From Dipteris shenzhenensis (taxonomy: Eukaryota; Polypodiophyta; Polypodiopsida; Gleicheniales): a DNA stretch of 64,000 bases. The stretch lies in assembly GCA_047967505.1 (NCBI GenBank), contig CM106540.1, one strand, 5' to 3'. Position 1 is the first letter of the stretch, and each line of letters begins with the position of its first letter. A program made the translations under genes and the position numbers. The notes under the pieces are model-generated. The model saw only the letters and a program-made list of their open reading frames with translations, was not told where the DNA came from and searched no databases. Shown here in pieces: positions 23,626-35,915 of the stretch.

Positions 23626-25587
23626 CATGCAAAGCAATGAGGCAATAATGACAAGAGCTACAAAATGGGCGCTGACTAAAGGTGGGCAAATGGCACCAGT
23701 TAAAACATTTGGTGAATTTCGACATTCCAAAGCGGTGGTTCAGAACGTGCACCACCGCCTTCATACCTCTTCCTCCCATCGGATGCCAACCACTAGAGAA
23801 GACGGGCTATGGGGACATGTGGCACCAGCTCGCCATGCATCTGCCTCCCCTTCACTCACGAGGTATGGGAACAGCCTCAGAGTCTCTTTATTATATAGGG
23901 TCAGCCTACAAATTCAAACGCTCAAATTTATGCGATTCAGACGATGGAAAAGCTCTTGGACAAACTTGTTGGATCCGGTCAAAGCAAGTGTGACAAAAGA
24001 TTCATGGTCGTATGGGTCAATTTCTTTACATTTTTGAATGAGCAAGATGAAAGCAACAAAACCGAGCAACAATCTTACCTTAATTCATTGGGAGCTGGCC
24101 TAACTTTGTGATTGTGATTGTTGCAATACGTTGACCCATGATTTTGTGATTCTATAGAGCCAATGCTTTTGAAATTTTAAAGTTTCCATCCTCTTAAAGC
24201 ATCCCTTGCCTTGCACTTTTGGTAAACCAATACAAGCATGACACATGGCGTATTCCTAATCCATTACAATCAGAATTCCTAAGCTTCATTTAAGCTAGTC
24301 ATGTAATGAAGCACTAGTAGTAGCGAACCCATGGAATGCTGCGATATTATATCAATTAGATGATTATTTGATCAAATAATATAAGAAGAGATCTATTTAT
24401 GTATGTGTGTGGTGTATGTGTATACGTGTGCCTGCATGTACATGTGCATGTCCAAGTGTGCATACGCACCTCTCTGTCTTTGTGTGTGCATGTGTGCACG
24501 TGCACACATGCATCTATATGCATGTATGAGTAAGTGGGTGTTTGCGCACACACTTGCGCACGTGTGTGTGTTTGTTCATCCTATCTCTCTACTCATTTCT
24601 TAACATATCAAATTTAATCATAATTGAATAATTCAAGAATCCCTTTTTAACATCAAATCAAAGAGCCCTTAAATAGTAATGTCAAAAATATGCTATTCCA
24701 ATTCAAGTAATCACACCCATTTTTGCAATAGTCCAAAGTCAAGTGCATTCCAAGTTTTTTCCTTTTCCATTATAATAGACTCCAACTATATTGCAAATAG
24801 GTATAAAATTGATGTCATTCATCTATCCAAAGTTTTGGTGGTATAAACAAACAAACATCATCTAGTAGAAAAGGATATATATGCTGCATCGAAGCTCTCA
24901 TATGCAATTCATCCCATTCAAATCCATCATATTGTCAAATGGGAGAAATTATGCAACAAAAAGACACGTCTCTCCAAAATTGCAGCTTAATGACCATAAT
25001 TAGGAATATCTATGTTCTTTCAAAATCCACCCATGTGTGTAGCAATTCCATATGAAAATAGATCCCTTTCCAAAATTTTGGGTAAAACCAAAAGGTTCTA
25101 TGTAAGCTAACAACGAACGCATACTATGGGGTATAGGAAAGTGTCCATTCATCTCACCAACTGTTAGTTCACGCTCCAGTGTAATATTCAAACTTATCCA
25201 TCTGCGTAAACCTGGTTGAGAAGCGTGCCAACTCACCTACATCCATCCACGTAAAGGGCAAGTTAGAATAAGGACCTCTCAAATGTGGGATTATAGGCAT
25301 CGATGCTAGCACACAGTTGTCATCCATGTCACTCACCCTGATTTGCAATGTTAAACTCGATATCAATGAGATTTCCAAAAATATTTGGTAATAAGAGGAA
25401 TCTTAGCATGCTAATTCATAGAACAATTTTAGCAAGGGGGATAATTTTGGAACATAAGTAGGTTCATTCAGGTCTCCATCCCTACTTTGTGATCATTATT
25501 GAACTATTTTCTTTTTGTTTGGTGAACATTCTAGAGCACTCTTGTTACCTCCATATTCTGTGACAAAATATTATTGAGTTAAAATCC
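23626..25587. other. No recognisable gene; TG/CA compound repeat at about 24390-24590
   Basis: Mostly AT-rich sequence with no supported gene. A mixed tgtgtgcatg/cacacatgca stretch lies at about 24390-24590. Short minus-strand frames at 25000-25378 (MSWHASQPGLRRWISL; PFTWMDVGELARFSTRF) look protein-like but overlap in different frames and match no family I know; they may be a decayed gene. Confidence 0.4.
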
Positions 25588-27112
25588 ACTATGTTGAGGT
25601 GCATGCAAAGTATTGTCACCGTCGAATATGCTTTGCATGGTCGATCACGCCTTATACACCATTTTTTCTCTAGTGATATGCACATCCACAAAAAAACATG
25701 CCCTTAGGTGTCTTATCTGACCAAGTACTTATCGGATGGGTGTGCCTCTTTGAGAACATTTCAATACCACCTAGGTTGAGGCATACAAAAAGTTTTGTGC
25801 CCATCGGATATCCTTTGCATGATCGATCGAGCAATAAATACTATTTTTGCTCGTGTCATGCACATCCGCAAAAAAACATGCTACTAGGTATGTTATCCAA
25901 TCAAGCACTTATAGGATGAGAGTGCCACTTTGCATGTAAGTTAATTCCACCTAGTTGAAGGTGTGTGCAAAGTATTGTGCCCATGGGATATGCTTCGCAT
26001 TGTCGATCAAGCATAAAACACCGTTTTTGCCTTAGTGTCATGCACAACCATGAAAAAACACGGTCCTAAGTGTGTTAATCAAACAAGTACTTATCGGATG
26101 GGGGCTCAAGTTTGCATGCAAGTCCGTTTCAACTAGGTTGAGATGCGTGCAAAGTATTGTCACCATCGGATATGCTCTGCATGGTCGATTATGCATTATA
26201 CAACGTTTTTCCCGTAGTGATATGCACATCCGCAAAAAAACATGCCCTTAGGTATGTTATCTGACCAAGTACTTATCGGATGGGTGTGCCTCTTTGAGAA
26301 CATTTCAATACTACCTAGGTTAAGGTTTAGGAAAAGTATTGTGCCCATCCGATATGCTTTGCATGGTCGATCGAGCATTAAATACCATTTTTACCTTAGT
26401 GTCATGCACATCTATAAAAAAACACGCTGATAGGTATGTTATCCCATTAAGCGCTTATGGGATGGGTGTGCCACATTGCATGTAAGTCAATTCCACCTAG
26501 TTGAAGGTTTGTGCAAAGTATTGTGCCCATCGGATATGCTTTGCATTGTCGATCAAGCATAAAACACCCTTTCTGCCTTTGTGTCATGCACAACCATATA
26601 AAAACATGGCCGTAGGTGTGTTATTCAAATAAGTACTTATTGGATGGGGGCTCCACTTTGCACGCAAGTCCGTTTCAACTATGTTGAGGTGCATGCAAAG
26701 TATTGTCACCATCGGATATGCTTTGCATGGTCAATCATGCATTATACACCATTTTTTCCCTAGTGATATGGACATCCGCAAAAAAATACGCCATTAGGTG
26801 TGTTATCTGACCAAGTACTTATCGGATGGGTGTGCAAAAAAACACGCCATTAGGTGTGTTATCTGACCAAGTACTTATCAATACCACCTAGGTTGAGGTG
26901 TACAAAAAGTGTTATGCCCATCGGATATCCTTTGCATGGTCGATCGAGCATTAAATACTATTTTTGCTTTAGTGTCATGCACATCCGTTAAAAAACACGC
27001 TACTAGGTATGTTATCCGATGAAGCACTTATGGGATGGGCGTGCCACTTTGCATGTAAGTCAATTCCACCTAGTTGAAGGTGTGTGCAAAGTATTGTGCC
27101 CATCGAATATGC
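25588..27112 (+). repeat. 182-bp satellite in 546-bp higher-order repeat, forward block 1
   Basis: Three related monomers of about 182 bp alternate. Type A has caccatcggatatgctttgc then ccctagtgatatgcacatcc; type B has tcgatcgagcattaaatac and ctctagtgtcatgcacatcc; type C has attgtcgatcaagcataaaa and ccttagtgtcatgcacaacc. Type A recurs at 25619, 26160 and 26707 (541 and 547 bp). A 50-bp local duplication occurs at about 26770-26880. All short ORFs in it (for example MPLGxLSDQxLIGWVCL) are translations of the repeat. Confidence 0.93.
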
Positions 27113-28982
27113 AGGCACACCTTCAACTAGACACACCCATCTGATAAGTACTTGGTCAGATAACAAACCTAAGGGCATGTTTTTTTGCGGATGTGCATAT
27201 CACTAGGGAAAAAACGGTGTATAATGCATGATCGACCATGCAAATCATATCCGATGGTGACAATACTTTGCACACACCTCAAGTAGTTGAAACAGAGTTA
27301 CATGCAAAGTGGCACGCCCATCCCATAAGTGCTTGATCGGATAACATACCTATCAGCGTGTTTTTTTACGGATGTGCATGACACTAGAGCAAAAATAGTA
27401 TTTAATGCTCGATCGACCATGCAAAGGATATCTGATGGGCACAACACTTTTCGTACACGTCAACCTAGGTGGTATTGAAATGTTCTCAATGAGGCACACC
27501 CATCCGATAAGTACTTGGTCAGATAACACACCTAATGGCGTGTTTTTTTGCGGATGTCCATATCACTAGGGAAAAAATAGTGTATAATGCGTGATTGACC
27601 ATGCAAAGCATATCCGATGGTGACAATACTTTGCATGCACCTCAATGTAGTTAAAACAGACTTGCCTGCAAAGTGCAGTCCCCATCCGATAAGTACTTAT
27701 TTGAATAACACACCTACGGCCGTGTTTTTATACGATTGTGCATGACACAAAGGCAAAAACGGTGTTTTATGCTTGATCGACAATGCAAAGCATATCCGAT
27801 GGGCATAATACTTTGCACACACTATCAAATAGGTGGAATTGACTTACATGCAAAGTGGCATTCCCATCACATAAGTACTTGATCGGATAACACACCTAGC
27901 AGCGTGTTTTTTTACGGATGTGCATGACACTAAGGTAAAAATGGTATTTAATGCTCGATCGACCATGCAAAGCATATCCGATGGGCACAATACTTTTCCT
28001 ACACCTTAACCTATTGAAATGTTCTCAAAGAGGCACACCGATTTGATAAGTACTTGGTCAGATAACATACCTAAGGGCATGTTTTTTTGCAGATGTGCAT
28101 ATCACTACGGGAAAAATGTTGTATAATGCGTAATCGACCATGCAGAGCATATCCGATGGTGAAAATACTTTGCATGCATCTCAACCTAGTTGAAACAGAC
28201 TTGCGTGCAAACTGGAGCCCCCATCCAATAAGTACTTGTTTGATTAACACACTTAGGACCATGTTTTTTCATGGTTGTGCATGACACTAAGGCAAAAACG
28301 GTGTTTTATGCTTGATCGACAATGCAAAGCATATCCGATGGGGGCACAATACTTTGCACACACCTTCAACTAGGTGGAATTGACTTACATGCAAAGTGGC
28401 ACTCCCATCCCATAAGTGGTTGATCGGATAACATACCTAGCAGTGTGTTTTTTTACGGATGTGCATGACACGAGCAAAAATAGTATTTATTGCTCGATCA
28501 ATCATGCAAAGGATATCTGATGGGCAAAACAATTGTTGTATGCCTCAACCTAGGTGGTATTGAAATGTTACCAAAGAAACACACCCATCCAATAAGTACT
28601 TGGTCAGATAACACACCTAAGGATGTGTTTTTTTGCAGATGTGCATATCACTAGAGAAAAAATGGTGTATAAGGCGTGATCGACCATGCAAAGCATATCA
28701 GATGGTGACAATACTTTGCATGCACCTCAAAATAGTTGAAATGGATTTGTGTGCAAAGTGGAGCCCCCATCCGATAAGTACTTGTTTGAATAACACACGT
28801 AGGACCGCGTTTTTTCATGGTTGTGTATGACACTAAAGCAAAAACGGTGTTTTATGCTTGATCGACAATGCAAAGCATATCTGATGGGCACAATACTTTG
28901 CACACACCTTCAACTAGGTGGAATTGACTTACATGCAAAGTGGCATGCCCATCCCATAAGTGCTTGATCGGATAACATACCT
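27113..28982 (-). repeat. Same satellite, inverted block 1
   Basis: From about 27113 the satellite reads in reverse complement (for example gcatgtttttttgcggatgt and cgatcgaccatgcaaag). The type order is preserved in reverse. The switch occurs within a monomer, immediately after cccatcgaatatgcaggcac. Confidence 0.92.
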
Positions 28983-29817
28983 GTTTTTAGCATGCACTTA
29001 TGGTTGTTGTATATAGTCCATACTTGATGCAGATTAGTGGTTGGATCCAGGATTACAGATCTATTCCAACATCAGCATTCAGCACCTCATATGCCTCAAG
29101 GATATCATATGCATTTTTAGTGATATTTTAGGCTTCCAGGCCTTTATTTTATTAGCTCCACCTTGATCCTTTGATAGATGCTACATCATATGCTGATGGA
29201 TGTTTAGCCATGCACACATTAGATCACCTTCATCTCATGATAGTTGAGTACACAGGTTTGATAGCCTTCCATGCCTTGTGAATTTTTTGGGTCTCTTCTT
29301 CACTAGAGCAAAGTATCATACTTGCACCTTTGGCCCCATATTTTTAGCCTTTGGTCACTCAGAAACAATGGCTTTGCTAGTTTTAGCCAAAAAATGATCT
29401 TCATTGTTAAGAAGTGATCATGAAGTGATCACTAAGTGGGCATCTTATTTTTTGGATTTCCTTCCTCTTCCCTTCAGCTTATCTTCTGGGTTTTATTACC
29501 AAAGGCAAAGGATGACCCACAACTTAAGAGGGGAAAATGCACATTTATGTACATGATCATAAGTTGTATTCTACTCATTGTACATGCTTCCTCTATGTAG
29601 TCACTATGATCACGCACACACATAATACTATGATTCTTTTCACACAAAAAATCCAGTTTTGGATGCTATCATATGCACACATGAAAATATTCTACATGCA
29701 ACCTCTACTTTCCTAGCTAAAAGTCATTAGAGAGATACTCTCCACCATTGTGACTCCATAGGCATTTAAGCATTCTACTTGACCAATTTTAAACCAAAGC
29801 CAACCATTTTTGAAATA
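28983..29817. other. 835-bp unique insertion in the satellite
   Basis: Between gataacatacct and ctttttttacggatgtgcat, where a neighbouring monomer has ctagcagcgtg, lies about 835 bp unrelated to satellite. It has no ORF of note and no inverted ends that I can see. A 6-bp atacct occurs on both sides and could be a target duplication, but nine satellite bases are missing. It contains a purine tract aagaggggaaaat at about 29526. Identity unknown; it may be a solo LTR or other element fragment. Confidence 0.6.
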
Positions 29818-31101
29818 CCTTTTTTTACGGATGTGCATGACACTAGAGCAAAAATAGTATTCAATGCTTGATTGACCATGCAAAGGATATCCGATGGGCA
29901 CAACACTTTTCGTAGTTGAAACGGATTTGCGTGCAAAGTGGAGCCCCCATCCAATAAGTACTTGTTTGATTAACACACCTAGGACCGTGTTTTTTCATGG
30001 TTGTGCATGACACTAAGGCAAAAACATTGTTTTATGCTTAATCGACAATGCAAAGCATATCCGATGGGCACAATACTTTGCACACACCTTGAACTAGGTG
30101 GAATTGACTTACATGCAATGTGGCACTCCCATCCCATAAGTGCTTGATCGGATAACATACCTAGCAGTGTGTCTTTTTACGGATGTGCATGACACTAGAG
30201 CAAAAATAGTATTTATTGCTCGACTGATCATGCAAAGGATATCGGATGGGCACAACACTTTCCATATGCCTCAACCTAGGTGGTATTGGAATGTTCTCAA
30301 GGGCGTGTTTTTTTGTGGATGTGCATATCACTTGGGAAAAAATGGTGTATAATGCACGATCAACCATGCAAAGCATATCCGATGGTGAAAATACTTTGCA
30401 CGCACCTCAACGTAGTTGAAAAGGACTTGCGTGCAAAGTGGAGCCCCCATCCGATAAGTACTTGTTTGAATAACACACCTAGGGCTGTGTTTTTATATGG
30501 TTGTGCATGACACTAAGGCAAAAACGGCATTTTATGCTTGATCCATAATGCAAAGCATATCCGATGGGCACAATACTTTACACACACCTTCAACCAGGTG
30601 GAATTGACTTACATGGAAAGTGGCATTCCCATCGCATAAGTACTTGATCGGATAACACACCTAGTAGCGTGTTTTTTTAACGGATGTGCATGACACTAGA
30701 GCAAAAATAGTATTTAATGCTCGATCGACCATGCAAAGCATATCCGATGGGAACAATACTTTTCCTACACCTTAACCTAAGTGGTATTGAAATTTTGTCA
30801 AAGAGGCACACCCATCCGATAAGTAGTACTTGGTTAGATAACATACCTAAGGGCGTGTTTTTTTGCAGATGTGGATATCACTACGAGAAGGACGTTGTAT
30901 AATGCATAATCCACCATGCAGAGCATATCCGATGGTGACAATACTTTGCATGCATCTCAACCTAGTTGAAATGGACTTGCGTGAAAAGTGGAGCCCCCAT
31001 CCAATAAGTACTTATTTGATTAACACACTTAGGACCGTGTTTTTTCATGGTTGTGCATGACACTAAGGCAAAAACGGTGTTTTATGCTTGATCGACAATG
31101 C
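29818..31101 (-). repeat. Same satellite, inverted block 2
   Basis: Continuation of the inverted satellite after the insertion, with internal deletions near 29915 and 30296 that remove part of a higher-order unit. It ends at about 31101 in tgcttgatcgacaatgcaaag, directly followed by forward satellite, which makes a near-palindromic junction with the forward catt gtcgatcaagca copy at 31130. Confidence 0.9.
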
Positions 31102-34100
31102 AAAGTATTGTGCCCATCAGATATGCTTTGCATTGTCGATCAAGCATAAAACACCATTTTTGGCTTAGTGTCATGCACACCCATGAAAAAACACGGTCCT
31201 AGGTGTGTTATTCAAACAAGTACTATCGCATGGGGGCTCCACTTTGCACGCAAGTCTGTTTCAACTACTTGAGGTGTGTGCAAAGTATTATCACCATCGG
31301 ATATGATTTGCATGGTCGATCATGCATTATACACCATTTTTTCCCTAGTGATATGCACATCCGCAAAAAAACATGCCCTTAGGTGTGTTATCTGACCAAA
31401 TACTTATCGGATGGGTGTGCCTCTTTGACAATGTTTCAATACCACCTAGGTTGAGGTGTAAGAAAAGTATTGTGCCCATCGGATATCCTTTGCATGGTCG
31501 ATCGAGCATTAAATACTATTTTTGCTCTAGTGTCATGCACATCTGTAAAAAAACACGCTGCTAGGTATGTTATCCAATCAAGCACTTATGGGATGGGTGT
31601 GCCACTTTGCGTGTAAGTCAATTCCACCTAGTTGAAGGTGTGTGCAAAGTATTGTGCCCATCGGATATGCTTTGCATTGTCGATCAAGCATAAAACACCG
31701 TTTTTGCCTTAGTGTCATGCACAACCATATAAAAACACGGCCGTAGGTGTGTTATTCAAATAAGTACTTATCGGATGGAGACTCCACTTTTCATGCAAGT
31801 CTGCTTCAACTACGTCGAGGTGGGTGCAAAGTATTGTCACCATCGGATATGCTTTGCATGGTCGATCATGCATTATACACCATTTTTTCCCTAGTGATAT
31901 GCAAATCCACAAAAAACCATGCCCTTAGGTATGTTATCTGACCAAATACTTATCGGATGGGTGTGCCTATTTGAGAACATTTCAATACCACCTACGTTGA
32001 GGCGTACAAAAAGTGTTGTGCCCATCGGATATCCTTTGCATGGTCGATCGAGCATTAAATACTATTTCTGCTCAAGTGTCATGCACATCCGTAAAAAAAC
32101 ACGCTGCTAGGTATGTTATTCGATCAAGCACTTATGGGATGCACGTGCCACTTTGCATGTAAGTCAATTCCACCTAGTTGAAGGTGTGTGCAAAGTATTG
32201 TGCCCATCGTATATGCTTTACGTTGTCGATCAAGCATAAAACACCGTTTTTGCCTTAGTGTCATGCACAACCATGAGAAAACACGGTCCTAAGTGTGTTA
32301 ATCAAACAAGTACTTATCGGATGGGGGCTCCAGTTTGCACACAAGTCCATTTCAACTAGGTTGAGATGCGTGCAAAGTATTATCACCATCGGATATGCTC
32401 TACATGGTCAATTATGTGTTATACAACATTTTTCCCGTAGTGATATGCACATTCGTAAAAAAACATACCCTTAGGTATGTTATCTGACCCAGTACTTATC
32501 GGATGGGTGTGCCTCTTTGAGAACATTTCAATACCACCTAGGTTAAGGTGTAGGAAAACTATTGTGCCCATCGGACATGCTTTGCATGGTCGATCGAGCA
32601 TTAAATACCATTTTTGCCTTAGTGTCATGCACATCCGTAAAAAAACACGCTGCTAGGTGTGTTATCCGATCAAGTACTTATGCGATGGGAATGCCACTTT
32701 GCATGTAAGTCAATTCCACCTAGTTGAAGGTGTGTGCAAAGTATTGTGCCCATCAGATATGCTTTGGATTGTCGATCAAGCATAAAACACCGTTTTTGCC
32801 TTTGTGTCATGCACAACCATATAAAAACACGGCCGTAGGTGTGTTATTCAAATAAGTACTTATTGGATGGGGGCTCCACTTTAAACACAAGTCCATTTCA
32901 ACTAGGTTGAGGTGCGTGCAAAGTATTGTCACCATCGGATATGCTTTGCATGGTTGATCACGCATTATACACCATTTTTCCCTAGTGATATGGACATCCG
33001 CAAAGAAACACATCATTAGATGTGTTATCTGACCAAGTACTTATCGGATGGGTGCGCCTCATTGAGAACATTTCAATACCACCTAGGTTGAGGCATATAA
33101 AAAGTGTTGTGCCCATCAGATATCCTTTGCATGGTCGATCGAGCATTAAATACTATTTTTGCTCTAATGTCATGCACATCCGGAAAAAAACACACTGATA
33201 GGTATGTTATCCCATTAAGCGCTTATGGGATGGGCGTGCCACATTGCACGTAAGTCAATTTCACCTAGTTGAAGGTGTGTGCAAAGTATTGTGCCCATCG
33301 GATATGCTTTGCATTGTCGATCAAGCATAAAACACTGTTTTTGCCTTAGTGTCATGCATAAACATGAAAAAACACGGTCCTAGGTGTGTTATTCAAACAA
33401 GTACTTATCGGATGGGGGATCTAGTTTGCACACAAGCCCGTTTCAACTAGGTTAAGATGCGTGCAAAGTATTGTCACCATCGGATATGCTTTGGATTGTC
33501 TATCACGCATTGTACACCATTTTTTCCCTAGTGATATGCACATCCGCAAAAAAACACGCCATTAGGTGTGTTATCTGACCAAGTACTTATCGGATGTGTG
33601 TGCCTCATTGAGAACATTTCAATACCACCTAGGTTGAGGTGTACGAAAAGTGTTGTGCCCATCGGATATCCTTTGCATGGTCGATCGAGCATTAAATAAT
33701 ATTTTTGCTCTAGTGTCATGCACATCCGTAAAAAAACACGCTGCTAGATGTGTTATCCGATCAAGAACTTATGGGATGGGTGTGCCACTTTGCCTGTAAG
33801 TCAATTCCATCTAGTTGAAGGTGTGTGCAAAGTATTGTGCCCATCGGATATGCTTTGCATTGTTGATCAAGCATAAAACATCGTTTTTGCCTTTGTGTCA
33901 TGCACAACCATGAAAAAACACGGCCGTAGGTGTGTTATGCAAACAAGTACTTATCGGATGGGGGATTCACCTTGCACGCAAGTCCGTTTCAACTACGTTG
34001 AGGTGCGTGCAAAGTATTGTCACCATCGGATATGCTTTGCATGGTCGATCACGCATTATACACCGTTTTTTCCCCAGTGATATGCACATCCGCAAAAAAA

Positions 34101-34796
34101 CAAACCCTTAGGTGTGTTATCTGACCAAGTACTTATCGGATGGGTGTGACTCTTTGACAACATTTTAATACCACCTAGGTTGAGGCGTACGAAAAGTGTT
34201 GTGCCCATCGGATATACTTTGCATGGTCGATTGAGCATTAAATACTATTTTTGCTCTAGTATCATGCACATCCGTAAAAAAACACGCTGCTAGGTATGTT
34301 ATCCAATCAAGCACTTATGGGATGGGTGTGCCACTTTGCATGTAAGTCAATTCCACCTAGTTGAAGGTGTGTGCAAAGTATTGTGCCCATCGGATATGCT
34401 TTGCATTGTCGATCAAGCATAAAACTCCATTTTTGCCTTAGTGTCATGCACAACCATTAAAAGACACGGTCCTAGGTGTGTTAATCAAATGAGTACTTAT
34501 CGGATGGGGTCTCCAGTTTGTAGGCAAGTCTGTTTCAACTAGGTTGAGATGCGTGCAAAGTATTGTCACCATCGGATATGCTCTGCATGGTCGATTACGC
34601 ATTATACAACGTTTTTCCCGTAGTGATATGCACATCCGCAAAAAAACATACCCTTAGGTATGTTATCTGACCAAGTACTTATCGGATGGGTGTGCCTCTT
34701 TGAGAGCATTTCAATACCACCTAGGTTAAGGTGTACGAAAAGTATTGTGCCCATTGGATATGCTTTGCATGGTTGATCGAGCATTAAATACCATTT
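31102..34796 (+). repeat. Same satellite, forward block 2
   Basis: Type A monomers begin at 31286, 31839, 32383, 32932, 33477, 34021 and 34567, with spacings of 553, 544, 549, 545, 544 and 546 bp. The A-B-C order is unbroken, giving nearly seven higher-order units. It stops inside a type B monomer at aaataccattttt (34796). Confidence 0.95.
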
Positions 34797-34805
34797 TTGG
34801 GGGTT

Positions 34806-35093
34806 TGTTGGGATATCTCAAGGTGTATGCCTCAGGCACACCTTATGTTTCTATGTGTGAGTGCTAGAGGCACAGTTAGGTGCCCATAAGCACAGTTAGG
34901 TGGTGGAAAGCCACATAGGATGATTGAGAGAATCTAGGAGCAGATTGAGGAGATGATTGTGGAGCTCTGATGTCATCAGTGATGTCAGTGAGCTTGTATG
35001 AGGTGCCTACTTAAGGACCTCACTTTTCTTCATTCCATAAGCAAGTATTTTGAGTTTGTGTCCACTCTACTCTTTCCTTTCAGTATTCCAACA
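34806..35093 (+). mobile_element. Probable solo LTR (Copia-like)
   Basis: A 288-bp segment begins TGTTGGGATATCTC and ends TATTCCAACA, the TG...CA ends with short inverted repeats (TGTTGG/CCAACA) typical of plant LTRs. It holds an internal duplicated aggcacagttaggtg motif and a possible promoter around cctacttaaggacctcac. No gag or pol follows, and the flanks (gggtt versus tgttg) do not form a target duplication, so it may lie at a recombination junction between the 182-bp satellite and the next array. Confidence 0.6.
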
Positions 35094-35915
35094 TGTTGTA
35101 GTGTGCATGATGGGGATTTGTAACATAAAAAGGCATGTATAGACGTATTTATGGGACAAGATTTGGTACGGTGCTTGGATAAAATTTTATTGAGAGTCAT
35201 ACCAATTCTTAGTCCATTACGGGATATAGAGAAAAGGATTTGAACTTACCCTATAAAAAATGTTTCACTTCATGGTGTGGTAAAAGAAGGGTTGTCTACC
35301 CTAAACCAATATGTTATGCTACTTAAAATGAAATAAAACCTAAACAAATTCTCTATTCCATCATGTATTAGAATCCTACCAAGTTGCATCTTGTTTCAAC
35401 TATCAATGCCAAACATGGTTATGAAAAACCAATGTTGGTGACCCTCATATGGTATAGTGTGCACGACGAGGATTTGTAAAATTTTATGGGTCAAGATTTG
35501 GTATGGGGCTTGGGTAAAATGTTATTGAGAGTCATACTAATTCTTGGTCCATTACAAGATATAGAGAAATGGATTTGAACTTACCCTATAAAAAATGTTT
35601 TAGTCTGCAGTATGGCTACCATAAATCAATATGCTACCCTACTTGAAATGAAATAAAAACCTAGCCAAAGTATTTATCCCATCATATATTAGAGTCTTAC
35701 CAAGTTTCATCTTCTTTCGACCATCGATGTCCAACATGCTTATTGAAAACCAATGTTGGTGACCCACACATGTTCTAGTGTGTGGAACAAGGTTCTTTAA
35801 AATAAAAAGCCATGTATAGACCTATAAAACCTATTCAAAAGCTTTATGCCATAATGTATTAGATTCCTACCAAGTTTCATCATATTTCAATCATCAATGC
35901 CCAATATGGTTATGA
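35094..35915 (+). repeat. 350-bp satellite, block 1
   Basis: Units contain in order: gtgtgcatgatggggatttg, aaaaaggcatgtatagac, gacaagatttggta, ccattacgggatatagag, ttaccctataaaaaatgttt, catcatgtattagaatccta and atggttatgaaaaaccaatg. Units start near 35100, 35453 and 35780 (the third is internally deleted). Confidence 0.88.

Noticed and set aside
22813-23730. 305-codon minus-strand frame as a single Harbinger-related protein
   Set aside because: The upstream part is a Ser/Pro translation of a GAGGAG repeat; only from about 23154 does it look like transposase sequence, and it then shifts frame.
24403-24603. Cys/His-rich frame resembling a metal-binding peptide
   Set aside because: It is a TG/CA compound microsatellite; Cys and His codons come from tgt/tgc/cat repeats.
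25698-34784. Many 60-76 codon frames such as MPLGxLSDQxLIGWVCLFENIS in the satellite
   Set aside because: They recur once per higher-order unit on both strands and are translations of the satellite, with no independent coding evidence.
34806-35093. Full-length Copia element
   Set aside because: Only one LTR-like segment and no gag, protease, RT or primer-binding site beside it.
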